Source of the DNA: an uncultured Bacteroidales bacterium
GTDB taxonomy: Bacteria > Bacteroidota > Bacteroidia > Bacteroidales > CAIWKO01
DNA: 64,000 nucleotides
Direction: 5' to 3'
Assembly: GCA_903913285.1 (NCBI GenBank)
Contig: CAIWKO010000032.1
Location: 19,476 to 83,475 of the forward strand
The notes beneath the pieces were generated by a model that worked only from the letters and a program-made list of their open reading frames with translations, was not told the DNA's origin and did not search any database. This document shows positions 27,765-35,713 of the stretch, in pieces (position 1 is the stretch's first letter; each line of letters opens with the position of its first letter). The position numbers were made by a program, and so were the translations under genes.

Positions 27765-28697
27765 TTATACTTCGGAATCTAAGGATGCATTGAGCTCAAT
27801 TTCCAGATCGGGAAAGATTTCGATGTTATCCAATTGACGGGTGATGCAAGTTGCCTGAACAAATTCGACACTATAGGTACCAACGGGTATGACTTGAAGA
27901 AGGAAGTCTCCTTCGTCATCAGTGTATGCAGTTAAGGTTGTGCCAATGACATGTATGAGTACACCTTCGTTGGGGCTTAAATCGTAGCTAAAGGTAACAT
28001 TGCCGTAGAGCGAACCGATGCCATTCACAGGAGTTGGATTACGATGTTTTCCATGTCGATCGACAATGATGCGACCACTGGTATAGGTTTTTTTGAAATC
28101 ATCGTAAGTATCGGGTAAGTTAGCAACATAATTGTCAATTTCGCCTCTGAGCAAATCGGTTGCCTGAGAAGTTAAATCTTTAATTTTTGCATTGTTTGTT
28201 TTTTTTACCTCGGTTGCTTCGCGGGGTTCGGGACTTTTTTCGGCGAAAAGACCGATAGCATTTTGGAAAGAAAGCATTACAGAAGGATCGACGTCGTAAT
28301 CTGCCAAATTGCTAAGGATATTGTCAGCAATATTATAGATCAGACCGGTTACATTAAGCAATCGTTCGTCGCGCATTTTCATAAGTTTCCAATGCGATTG
28401 ATGTACAGACTGCTTGAGGGAAGGATTGTTGGTGGCATGTGCATAGGATTCGACCGCTTTGATGACAAAAACAGCAATATCAGCCAATATCAAGCGGGCT
28501 TTAACCTTTTCGGAGGTGTATTGGTGAATGACAATTTCCGTTTGTATGCCTACCAAACCAATTTCGACAAGATACCCTTTATATAATAGCCATGCAGCCT
28601 TAAATGCCGGTTTTGAATTAATCAAGGTGTCTTGTTTTGCTAAGATAGTTTGAGTGACATTGAGCATGTCAATCTTATTTTCAATCTTAGATTCCAT
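27765..28697 (-). CDS. unrecognised helical protein with Ig-like C-terminal domain
   Basis: A 310-residue protein without signal peptide. Residues 1-210 look all-helical and align without gaps to the protein at 63170-63865: AW..YKG at 35-41, SYAH at 84-87, L.DY.VD at 131-137 and D.....FK..Y...R around 181-209 are at the same residue numbers in both. Residues about 225-310 form a separate beta domain resembling the carboxypeptidase-regulatory/CarboxypepD_reg fold (GNVTFSYDLSPNEG, YTDDEGDFLLQVIPVGTYSV). I do not recognise the helical family. Array A begins 85 bp after its stop codon, with a hairpin between them. Function is unknown. Confidence 0.85.
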   Translation of the reverse strand: MESKIENKIDMLNVTQTILAKQDTLINSKPAFKAAWLLYKGYLVEIGLVGIQTEIVIHQYTSEKVKARLILADIAVFVIKAVESYAHATNNPSLKQSVHQSHWKLMKMRDERLLNVTGLIYNIADNILSNLADYDVDPSVMLSFQNAIGLFAEKSPEPREATEVKKTNNAKIKDLTSQATDLLRGEIDNYVANLPDTYDDFKKTYTSGRIIVDRHGKHRNPTPVNGIGSLYGNVTFSYDLSPNEGVLIHVIGTTLTAYTDDEGDFLLQVIPVGTYSVEFVQATCITRQLDNIEIFPDLEIELNASLDSEV

Positions 28698-29224
28698 GAT
28701 CAGTTGGATTTTTGATTGATACTTACCTGTGTGCTAATTTACAGGATTGGTAGAGGTATCATCATGGTATGGCAGGTTAAAATTGATATAATATAAACGA
28801 AAAGAGGAAAATGGTTATTGTGTTATTGTGGGGAAATTTTTTCTGTTAAGGCAAGGATTTCTGAAGGGAAATTAATCCGCCAAAAGGCGGACAAGTTTTG
28901 AAAATGATATTATGGGAATTCAGAAGGGGTTGTTTCTTCGAAAAAATGAAAAGGCTTGGCTGAGGGTGGGATTTTTTTAGCCAAGAGCCGTAAGTCACAA
29001 TTTTGAGTTGGGAATGAGAGAAAAGGAGTTGGGAGGAAAAAAGTTTATATGTTTTGCAGAAGATATTGAATTAAAAATTAAATTTGTGGGTGTGAATGGG
29101 TAGGGGGATGTGCGATGTGCACGCTTCGGGAGACATGGGCGAGCGGGGCATACATTGACAACTGACAAGAAAAAAAATAACGGATCTGAATTCAGAATAA
29201 ATAACAAATTTAAAATCAAACAAA
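28698..29224. other. 527-bp intergenic stretch, no gene seen
   Basis: No credible coding frame. It holds two inverted repeats: TCCGCC-AAAA-GGCGGA (28876-28891) and CTTGGCT/AGCCAAG (28955-28985), and a short direct repeat GAGTTGGGA at 29005 and 29026, 21 bp apart. Base composition changes to G-rich near 29095-29150. No match to TAnnTTTG with a proper upstream element was found for either flanking gene. Confidence 0.7.
28876..28891. repeat. perfect 6-bp stem hairpin
   Basis: TCCGCC and GGCGGA flank a 4-base AAAA loop. No T-tract follows on either strand, so it is more likely a small palindromic repeat than a terminator. Confidence 0.55.
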
Positions 29225-30430
29225 ATGAAAAATAAAACAGCCATTATTTTAATTTTATGCTTCTTCAGCATAAAACTTACCAACGGGCAAAACCAATGGG
29301 TTTCGCAAGTGTCGGGAACCAGTTCGTTTTTGAAATCGGTATTTTTTGTTTCGGCTGATACGGGTTATGTGGCTGTTGAAGCCGGAAGTATTTTAAAAAC
29401 CGTTAATGGCGGAACTAATTGGGTTCACGTGGGCAACGGACCCGAAAAGTGTTTGTTTTTTCTTACTAGTAAAAAAGGTTTTGGCACGTATGACAATTAT
29501 ATTATTTCTACTGTAAACGGCGGAGTTAATTGGAATTCATGTTATACTAATCCCAACATTTCAGATATAGTAAGTCTTAATTTTCCGGATAAAAAACATG
29601 GGTATGCCGCGGCTTGGGGTCAAGATATAGATAATTATGTGATAAAAACTAATAATGGCGGGACATCGTGGGATACGATTTATAAATATTCAGGCAATTT
29701 TGCTAATTTTGAATCTATCTTTTTTACTGATTCTATGACCGGTTATGTTGCTACAGAAAACGGTAACATTTTAAAAACAACAAATTGTGGTTCTTCCTGG
29801 ACCATTACCCCTATTGATTTGGTTAACACAGTTGCAATTGCTTCTATTTATTTCCCAACTGCCGATACAGGATATGCTGCAACCGATATTCAGGTATACA
29901 AAACCACAGATGGCGGTAGCACGTGGAATGGTCTGCCTCAATATTTTTCTCCGTCACTCTATTCCATTTTTTTTACTGATACAAAACATGGATGTGTAGG
30001 AGGTGGTAACGGATATAATTCAATGACGTTATATCAAACAAATAATGGTGGAAATACATGGCATCAGGGTGCCAGTGGTGTTCAAACTTTGAATTCAGTA
30101 TTTTTCGCCGATTCGTTGCCGGGTTATGCGGTTGGAACCAACGGAACTATCTTGAAATACACCAATGTTACAGGCATTGAAGATAATGCGCAAACAGAAA
30201 CTTTTTCTATTTATCCCAATCCCGCCAATGATTTACTGACTATTCAATTATCTGAACCAAATGCAAAGGCAGAGATTAAAATTTATGATCAGCTTGGACA
30301 AATAGAAAGTTTTTTGAATGTATCAACCCCCCAAACAAAAATTGATATTTCGAACCTGACGAACGGGGTTTATGTTATTGAACTGAAAACGGAGAATACA
30401 AACAGCCGACAGAAGTTTGTTAAAGAATAG
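29225..30430 (+). CDS. secreted YCF48/BNR-repeat protein with T9SS type A sorting domain
   Basis: A 401-residue exported protein: signal peptide (residues 1-21, before QNQWV), then about five to six repeats with the hallmark of YCF48/sialidase-like propeller blades (VNGGTNW, TNNGGTSW, TTDGGSTW, TNNGGNTW, each about 45-60 residues apart), and a C-terminal sorting domain (residues about 325-401, starting FSIYPNPANDLLTI and ending SRQKFVKE). The last domain directs export by the type IX secretion system and attachment to the cell surface. The propeller probably mediates binding; the ligand is unknown. Confidence 0.88.
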   Translation: MKNKTAIILILCFFSIKLTNGQNQWVSQVSGTSSFLKSVFFVSADTGYVAVEAGSILKTVNGGTNWVHVGNGPEKCLFFLTSKKGFGTYDNYIISTVNGGVNWNSCYTNPNISDIVSLNFPDKKHGYAAAWGQDIDNYVIKTNNGGTSWDTIYKYSGNFANFESIFFTDSMTGYVATENGNILKTTNCGSSWTITPIDLVNTVAIASIYFPTADTGYAATDIQVYKTTDGGSTWNGLPQYFSPSLYSIFFTDTKHGCVGGGNGYNSMTLYQTNNGGNTWHQGASGVQTLNSVFFADSLPGYAVGTNGTILKYTNVTGIEDNAQTETFSIYPNPANDLLTIQLSEPNAKAEIKIYDQLGQIESFLNVSTPQTKIDISNLTNGVYVIELKTENTNSRQKFVKE

Positions 30431-30480
30431 CAAGCCAACAAAAGAACTACACTTTGCGAAAGCGCGAAGGAAATGTCGGA

Positions 30481-30512
30481 ACCTTTCCCGACACTGCGTA
30501 TTCGGGAAAGGT
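30481..30512. repeat. 10-bp stem hairpin with competing fold
   Basis: ACCTTTCCCG (30481-30490) and CGGGAAAGGT (30503-30512) form a perfect stem around a 12-base loop, 50 bp after the secreted propeller gene. TGTCGG (30474-30479) can instead pair with CCGACA (30488-30493), so the two folds exclude each other. No T-tract follows, so ordinary intrinsic termination is not obvious. Confidence 0.6.
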
Positions 30513-30624
30513 GATTGAACTGGTTAATAGATTTGAATAATTAGGAGTGCGATTCGCGAAACGCCCCTACAATCCTCATAACAACAATTTGCTGCAAATA
30601 CCTTTTATTAAGCCTAATTAATAG

Positions 30625-30632
30625 TAAATTTG
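30625..30632 (+). promoter_or_regulatory. -7 promoter box of rubrerythrin
   Basis: TAAATTTG matches TAnnTTTG, 84 bp before the rubrerythrin ATG at 30717, implying a leader of about 75-80 nt. No -33 TTG is seen at the right spacing. Confidence 0.4.
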
Positions 30633-30716
30633 CATAATAATATCGCGCCGCTATTCGTTTTTCGGATTCGGCCAAAACGGAACTTGAGTATTGTATAATT
30701 ATAAAATTCACTTGTT

Positions 30717-31295
30717 ATGACAAAATCATTAAAAGGAACCCAAACCGAACAAAACCTGTTGAAATCTTTTGCCGGCGAATCGCAGGCCCGCAACCGCTAC
30801 GAATTTTTTGCCAGCGTTGCCAAAAAAGAAGGCTACGAACAAATTGCCGCTATTTTTATGGAAACCTCCAATCAGGAAAAAGAACATGCCAAACGTTTCT
30901 TCAAATTTTTGGAAGGCGGCACGACCGAGATCACTGCATCCTACCCTGCCGGTATCATAGGCACTACTAAGGAAAACCTGAAAGCTGCCGCTGAAGGCGA
31001 ACACGAAGAGTGGAGCGAATTGTATCCGCATTTTGCTGCAGTTGCCGCCGAAGAAGGTTTCACGGAAATTGCCACCGCTTTTAAAATGATAGCCCAAGTG
31101 GAAGCCGAACACGAACGCAGATATTTAAAACTGCTGCAAAACGTGTCGGAAGACAAAGTCTTTATGAAAGACGGAAAAGTGTGGTGGAAGTGCCTTAATT
31201 GCGGATATGTTTACGAATCGGCGAAAGCCCTCGAAAATTGTCCGGCCTGTCTGCACCCGAAAGCTTATATGCAGGTGAGGGAAGACAATTATTAA
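30717..31295 (+). CDS. rubrerythrin
   Basis: A 192-residue cytosolic non-heme di-iron protein that reduces hydrogen peroxide in anaerobes and microaerophiles. The ferritin-like domain carries the metal ligands in FAGESQARNRYE, NQEKEHAKRF, AAEEGFTEIA and EAEHERRYLK; the C-terminal rubredoxin domain holds CLNCGYVYE and CPACLHPK (two CxxC pairs). Both domains are complete. Presence of this gene suggests an anaerobic or oxygen-sensitive lifestyle. The HEAT-repeat gene follows after 12 bp. Confidence 0.96.
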   Translation: MTKSLKGTQTEQNLLKSFAGESQARNRYEFFASVAKKEGYEQIAAIFMETSNQEKEHAKRFFKFLEGGTTEITASYPAGIIGTTKENLKAAAEGEHEEWSELYPHFAAVAAEEGFTEIATAFKMIAQVEAEHERRYLKLLQNVSEDKVFMKDGKVWWKCLNCGYVYESAKALENCPACLHPKAYMQVREDNY

Positions 31296-31307
31296 AATGA
31301 TCCGAAT

Positions 31308-31826
31308 ATGGAACTTAAAGCACTGCTCGACAGCAAGGATATTAAACCCAAAGAAAAAACAGAAACCATCAGCCAGCTGCTCATCGATAAAAAGCTGAGC
31401 ACCGACGAACTGATAAAAACCGCTCTCAGTTCGAAAGATTCGCCCAAAGCCACCTGTATAGAAGCTCTGGAATTTGCCACGCTGAAACATCCCGAAATTG
31501 CCACGAAAGCCTGTCTGGATTTTGTTTCAGCCACGCTAACCGAGAAAGCGCCGAGGGTGAAATGGGAATCGGCAAAAGTGATCGGCAACATTGCGCATTT
31601 GTATGCCGATCATCTGGACACTGCCGTGAAAAACCTGCTGGTGAACACCGAACACGAAGGCACGGTGGTTAGATGGAGCGCTGCTTTTGCACTGGGACAA
31701 ATCGTGAAGACCAAACATCCGAAAACGAAGGTGCTGATACCTGCTCTGGAAGCTATTTGCACGCGTGAGGAAAAAAACAGCATTAAAAAGATCTATACCG
31801 ATGCGCTAAAAAAGTGCAAAGCATAA
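31308..31826 (+). CDS. HEAT-repeat protein
   Basis: A 172-residue soluble protein made of helical pairs that look like HEAT/armadillo repeats (residues about 50-165, for example RVKWESAKVIGNIAHLY and VVRWSAAFALGQIVKTK). Such proteins serve as binding scaffolds; in lyases and DNA glycosylases similar repeats carry catalysis, but nothing here indicates an enzyme. It lies directly behind rubrerythrin and probably shares its transcript. Confidence 0.8.
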   Translation: MELKALLDSKDIKPKEKTETISQLLIDKKLSTDELIKTALSSKDSPKATCIEALEFATLKHPEIATKACLDFVSATLTEKAPRVKWESAKVIGNIAHLYADHLDTAVKNLLVNTEHEGTVVRWSAAFALGQIVKTKHPKTKVLIPALEAICTREEKNSIKKIYTDALKKCKA

Positions 31827-31865
31827 ATTTAGGAAACCAATAGCGTTATTGTCGCCAAATCAGAC

Positions 31866-31873
31866 TATCTTTG
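31866..31873 (+). promoter_or_regulatory. prfB: -7 promoter box of prfB
   Basis: TATCTTTG matches TAnnTTTG and ends 17 bp before the prfB start codon at 31891. Confidence 0.5.
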
Positions 31874-31890
31874 CCGACAAATAGCGGAAC

Positions 31891-32974
31891 ATGATAACGA
31901 ACGAACAGATCAAAGATCTCGGGAAACGACTTGAAGATCTCCGGAGGTTTCTTTGACATCGATAAGAAACAAATCCAATTAGCCGAAAACGACAAGATTA
32001 CCCAACAAGCCGATTTTTGGAACGACCCTAAAAAAGCGGAAATACTTTTAAAGACCATACAGGAAACCAAAACCTGGACGGATGTGTATGCGCGGGCCAA
32101 AAGCGCCTTCGACGACCTGGAAGTGATGTGGACCTTTTTTATTTCGGGCGAAGCCACCGAACCCGAGCTCGACAAGCAATACGGCGAAGCCCTGCTCGAT
32201 ATCGAAAAACTTGAATTTAAAAAGATGCTGAGCGGCGAAGAAGACCGCATGAGCGCCATCGTGAACATCAACCCCGGGGCCGGCGGTACCGAAAGTCAGG
32301 ACTGGGCACAGATGCTTATGCGCATGTATTTGCGCTGGGGCGAACGCAACAACTATAAGGTGAACATCATCAGCATTCAGGAAGGCGACACGGCAGGCAT
32401 AAAGTCGGCTTCCATCGAGTTTGAGGGCGACTATGCTTTCGGATATCTGAAGGGTGAGAACGGCGTTCACCGTTTGGTGCGTTTGTCGCCTTTTGATGCA
32501 GCAAACCGCAGACACACCTCGTTTGCTTCGGTTTATGCCTATCCGATCATCGACGACAACATCGTGATAGAAGTAAATGCCTCGGAAATTGTTTTTGATA
32601 CCTTCCGTTCGAGCGGTCCCGGAGGCCAAAACGTGAATAAAGTGGAAACAGCCGTGAGATTAAAACATATTCCTTCGGGTATTGTTGTGGAATGTCAGGA
32701 AACACGTTCGCAGTTGCAAAACCGTGAGAAAGCCATGCGCATGTTGAAATCGCAGTTGTATGAAATTGAGCTGCGCAAGAAAAAAGAAAAGATAGACGAG
32801 ATAGAAAGCAACAAGAAAAAGATAGAATGGGGTTCGCAGATCAGAAGCTACGTGATGCATCCTTATAAAATGGTGAAAGACCTGCGCACAGGAGTGGAAA
32901 CCTCGGATGTGCAAAGTGTGATGGACGGCGACCTGGAAGAATTTACCAAAGCTTTTTTGATACAGTTCGGTTAA
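31891..32974 (+). CDS. prfB: peptide chain release factor 2 with programmed +1 frameshift
   Basis: Release factor that ends translation at UGA and UAA. Translation starts at 31891 (MITNEQIKDL), reaches CTT-TGA at 31951-31956 after 21 codons, and must slip +1 to read CTT-GAC and continue to 32974, giving 360 residues. The slip site is preceded by an internal Shine-Dalgarno-like GGAGGT (31943-31948), as in the classical prfB autoregulatory frameshift: low RF2 makes ribosomes pause and shift. RF2-specific SPF is in VRLSPFDAAN and the catalytic GGQ in SSGPGGQNVNK. Confidence 0.96.
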
Positions 32975-33078
32975 GAGAAACGGCTATTTGCTTTACTGTT
33001 TTTTTTGAACTCATTGATATGAATCAATTTGATAGTGCTATTTTTTTGTTAAGGTGTAAAAAGAGAAAATAATTAATT

Positions 33079-33086
33079 TATTTTTG
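33079..33086 (+). promoter_or_regulatory. -7 promoter box of C10 peptidase
   Basis: TATTTTTG matches TAnnTTTG, about 98 bp upstream of the ATG at 33185. No -33 element is visible. Confidence 0.35.
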
Positions 33087-33184
33087 CGAAAAATAAATAT
33101 TATCTAAACCACGATAATGAATAATACGCAAAGCTTTTAGTTGTTTCGTGGAAACTTTTATAAAACTCAATTCAAATAAAAAAT

Positions 33185-34870
33185 ATGAAAAAGATCTTTT
33201 TGCTCTTTACTTTTGTTGCACTATTTGTTCAGTGTAGTTTTTCGCAGATCGTACCTATTGAAACAGCCCGCGCTGTTGCCAAAAACATTTATTTTGAACG
33301 TGCCACTATCGACGGAAAAGTCGATCTTCAGAATATTTCGTTCGCTCAGGATTTTACCGTTTCGGATGACCAGCAACCCGTTTATTACGTGTTCAATGTT
33401 TCGAACAATCGCGGTTTTGTGATCGTTTCGGCCGAAGAACGCAGCATGCCTGTGTTGTTCTATACTTTTGAAGGAAGCTATACGCCCGGCAATCAACCTG
33501 AAAACTTTAACTACTGGCTGAGAGGTTTCGAACAGCAAATAGTTACTGCCCGTGCAATAAACATTCCGAAAGATAAAAAAGTAAGTGATTCGTGGGCCTA
33601 TTATTCAGCCCCGACAGTGCCCCTGATTAAATCACCAACCAAATCAGTTTCTCAGCTATTGACAACCACCTGGGATCAGGAACCTTATTACAATGCATTG
33701 TGTCCCAGCAATTGCCCCACAGGCTGCGTTGCCACTGCGATGGCCCAGGTCATGAAATATCATAAATACCCCACTCACGGATACAGCTCGCATAGTTACG
33801 CAACCACCTCTTACGGAACCTTATCGGCAAATTTTGGCGCAGCCACTTACAACTGGGCATCGATGCCAAACAACGTCAATACGTCGAATTCTGCTGTTGC
33901 CACCTTGATGTATCATTGCGGTGTTTCGGTTAATATGGATTATAGTCCAAGTGGTTCGGGCGCGTATATCATGGATGCAGCAAGCGCTCTTTCAAAATAT
34001 TTTATTTATAATGCTCAATATGCAGCACGCGCATCTTATTCAGATGCCGACTGGACTCTATTGATAAAAACCAGTCTCGACACAAACTGTCCTGTACTAT
34101 ACGGAGGTGTTGATGCCACAAACGGTGGTCATGCTTTTGTATGCGACGGTTATCAAAACAGCGGAACTTACTCTGATATGTTTCATTTCAACTGGGGTTG
34201 GAGTGGAAGTTCGAACGGATACATTTTGCTTAACAGTATTTCACCAAGTGGAACTCCTGAAACTTTCTCACAGGATCAGGAAATTGTTTATAAAATTTAT
34301 CCAAAACCGGCCACACTTCCGGTTGCAAATTTTACTGCAAATAGTACAAGTGTCGTTCCTAATTATCTTGTAATTTTCACAAATACTTCAACAAATAATC
34401 CTCTGGATTATTTATGGTCGATTACACCAAATACAGGCATTACATATTCATCAGGAACCACTGCTACTACAAAAAACACTTATGTGCGTTTTGCCAATGT
34501 TGGCTATTATACGGTTTCGTTGACCAGCACAAATTCGGCAGGTTCAAACACAGCAACAAAAACCGATTATATTCATGTTTGGATTAATGATGCCGGAATA
34601 CAGCAAGTTGATCTGTTGCCAGATATTAACATCTACCCAAATCCAACTGACGGATTGGTTACTATTGAAACTGACAACCCACTGCAAGGTGATGTTTCGT
34701 ATAAAATATACGATATCATCGGCAATGAAATTTTGGGCAGTTCTTATACCTCAACAGTAAATAACAGCGGAATCGTTCTTAATCTTTCGGAATGCAGGAA
34801 AGGTTTATACTTTATAAAAGTAACGACCTCGAAAGGTTCTGTTACCAAAAAGATTGAACTGACCAAATAA
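33185..34870 (+). CDS. secreted C10 (streptopain-like) cysteine protease, T9SS cargo
   Basis: A 561-residue exported protease: signal peptide (1-20, before QIVPI), a Spi-like inhibitory prodomain (about 21-115), a C10 peptidase domain (about 155-375) with nucleophile Cys in NCPTGCVATAMAQVMKYH and catalytic His in GGHAFVCDGYQ, a PKD-like domain (about 378-470, FTNTSTNNPLDYLWSI), and a C-terminal T9SS sorting domain (INIYPNPTDGLVTI to the end). The prodomain suggests it is activated outside the cell. Targets are unknown; it is likely a nutrient-scavenging or surface protease. Confidence 0.93.
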   Translation: MKKIFLLFTFVALFVQCSFSQIVPIETARAVAKNIYFERATIDGKVDLQNISFAQDFTVSDDQQPVYYVFNVSNNRGFVIVSAEERSMPVLFYTFEGSYTPGNQPENFNYWLRGFEQQIVTARAINIPKDKKVSDSWAYYSAPTVPLIKSPTKSVSQLLTTTWDQEPYYNALCPSNCPTGCVATAMAQVMKYHKYPTHGYSSHSYATTSYGTLSANFGAATYNWASMPNNVNTSNSAVATLMYHCGVSVNMDYSPSGSGAYIMDAASALSKYFIYNAQYAARASYSDADWTLLIKTSLDTNCPVLYGGVDATNGGHAFVCDGYQNSGTYSDMFHFNWGWSGSSNGYILLNSISPSGTPETFSQDQEIVYKIYPKPATLPVANFTANSTSVVPNYLVIFTNTSTNNPLDYLWSITPNTGITYSSGTTATTKNTYVRFANVGYYTVSLTSTNSAGSNTATKTDYIHVWINDAGIQQVDLLPDINIYPNPTDGLVTIETDNPLQGDVSYKIYDIIGNEILGSSYTSTVNNSGIVLNLSECRKGLYFIKVTTSKGSVTKKIELTK

Positions 34871-34899
34871 GGATCCGGTTTAGTTTTTTATCTTATTTG
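34864..34899. terminator. possible bidirectional terminator
   Basis: CAAATAAG (34864-34871) and CTTATTTG (34892-34899) form an 8-bp AT-rich stem spanning both convergent stop codons. The stem is weak, so this is only a candidate. Confidence 0.35.
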
Positions 34900-35713
34900 A
34901 TTCTGTATACGTTTTCGGAATATTAAATGGGAAGGATTCGGTTTTGTCGGGACTTATCCTGGTAAAAGTAATAGCTCCGTGCAGTTTTTTCTCGTCCATT
35001 ATTGTGAAATCCAACTTTTGCGGAAACATCTGTTTATCGATCTGCAGAAAATCGGAATAATCGCACATGATCTTTCTCTTATCCTGAGTTTTAATTTCTT
35101 TAAGCTGGGTATTTAAAATTTTGAATGTTTGCGGGTCGAGCCACAAATCCTGAATCAACACCATAGAATAATTGGTATCAGCCTGTACATATTTCTTTAA
35201 TTTCTGCCGGCCAATGGTGCTTAAACGATACAACTTGTTTTCGATGGTTGCTTTGAACACATCGTTTTGATAATATTCGAAGTCGTTACCGGAAATGATG
35301 GATTGCAGAATATCGAAATCGAAATCGGTATTGAACAACTCGTTCACCTTGCTGAAAGTACTAATAAAAAAGGTTTTATTAATTCTGTTTATCATTTTAG
35401 CCGAATCGGGAGTGATGAGTACGCGCACAGCTTCCAAACCGAACTTTTGAATGGATATCCACATCATGCTATCTTTCACCAAATAGACATTACCTGAAAA
35501 GCTACTGTTTTGGTTGTTCGATTCAACTTCGGCGCTGAATTTAAGTGATATTCTGTTAAACTTAAATTCGTTCTTTTTCATTTGCCCGAACAAATAGTCA
35601 GCGCCCTGTTCTTTTAACGGGACCGACATGACCTGCCGTTTGCTGGTTTTGCACGAAACAAAGCTTAATAAACAAAGTAGTAGTAATAGTGGTGTTAGAG
35701 TTTTTCTATTCAT
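34880..35713 (-). CDS. DUF4292-like lipoprotein
   Basis: A roughly 277-residue lipoprotein (signal peptide then lipobox SFVSC) with a body resembling the DUF4292 family, which shares the LolA/LolB-like half-barrel fold; the FSAEVESNNQNSSFSGNVY and KDSMMWISIQKFGLEAVRVL stretches fit. A lipid- or lipoprotein-carrying role is therefore possible but inferred. Start at 35713 (MNRKTLTPLL) is chosen because it gives a proper signal peptide; its ATG overlaps the upstream TPR stop by 8 bp (ATGAATAG), so the two are translationally coupled. Confidence 0.82.
   Translation of the reverse strand: MNRKTLTPLLLLLCLLSFVSCKTSKRQVMSVPLKEQGADYLFGQMKKNEFKFNRISLKFSAEVESNNQNSSFSGNVYLVKDSMMWISIQKFGLEAVRVLITPDSAKMINRINKTFFISTFSKVNELFNTDFDFDILQSIISGNDFEYYQNDVFKATIENKLYRLSTIGRQKLKKYVQADTNYSMVLIQDLWLDPQTFKILNTQLKEIKTQDKRKIMCDYSDFLQIDKQMFPQKLDFTIMDEKKLHGAITFTRISPDKTESFPFNIPKTYTESNKIKN

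Noticed and set aside
29005..29046. Possible third 21-bp array (GAGTTGGGA at 29005 and 29026)
   Set aside because: Only two units are similar, and neither the preceding nor the following 21 bases continue the pattern; chance is adequate.
31931..31953. prfB starting at TTG 31931 in the +1 frame
   Set aside because: The upstream ATG frame with the CTT-TGA slip site and internal GGAGGT fits the known prfB frameshift and gives the full-length N-terminus.
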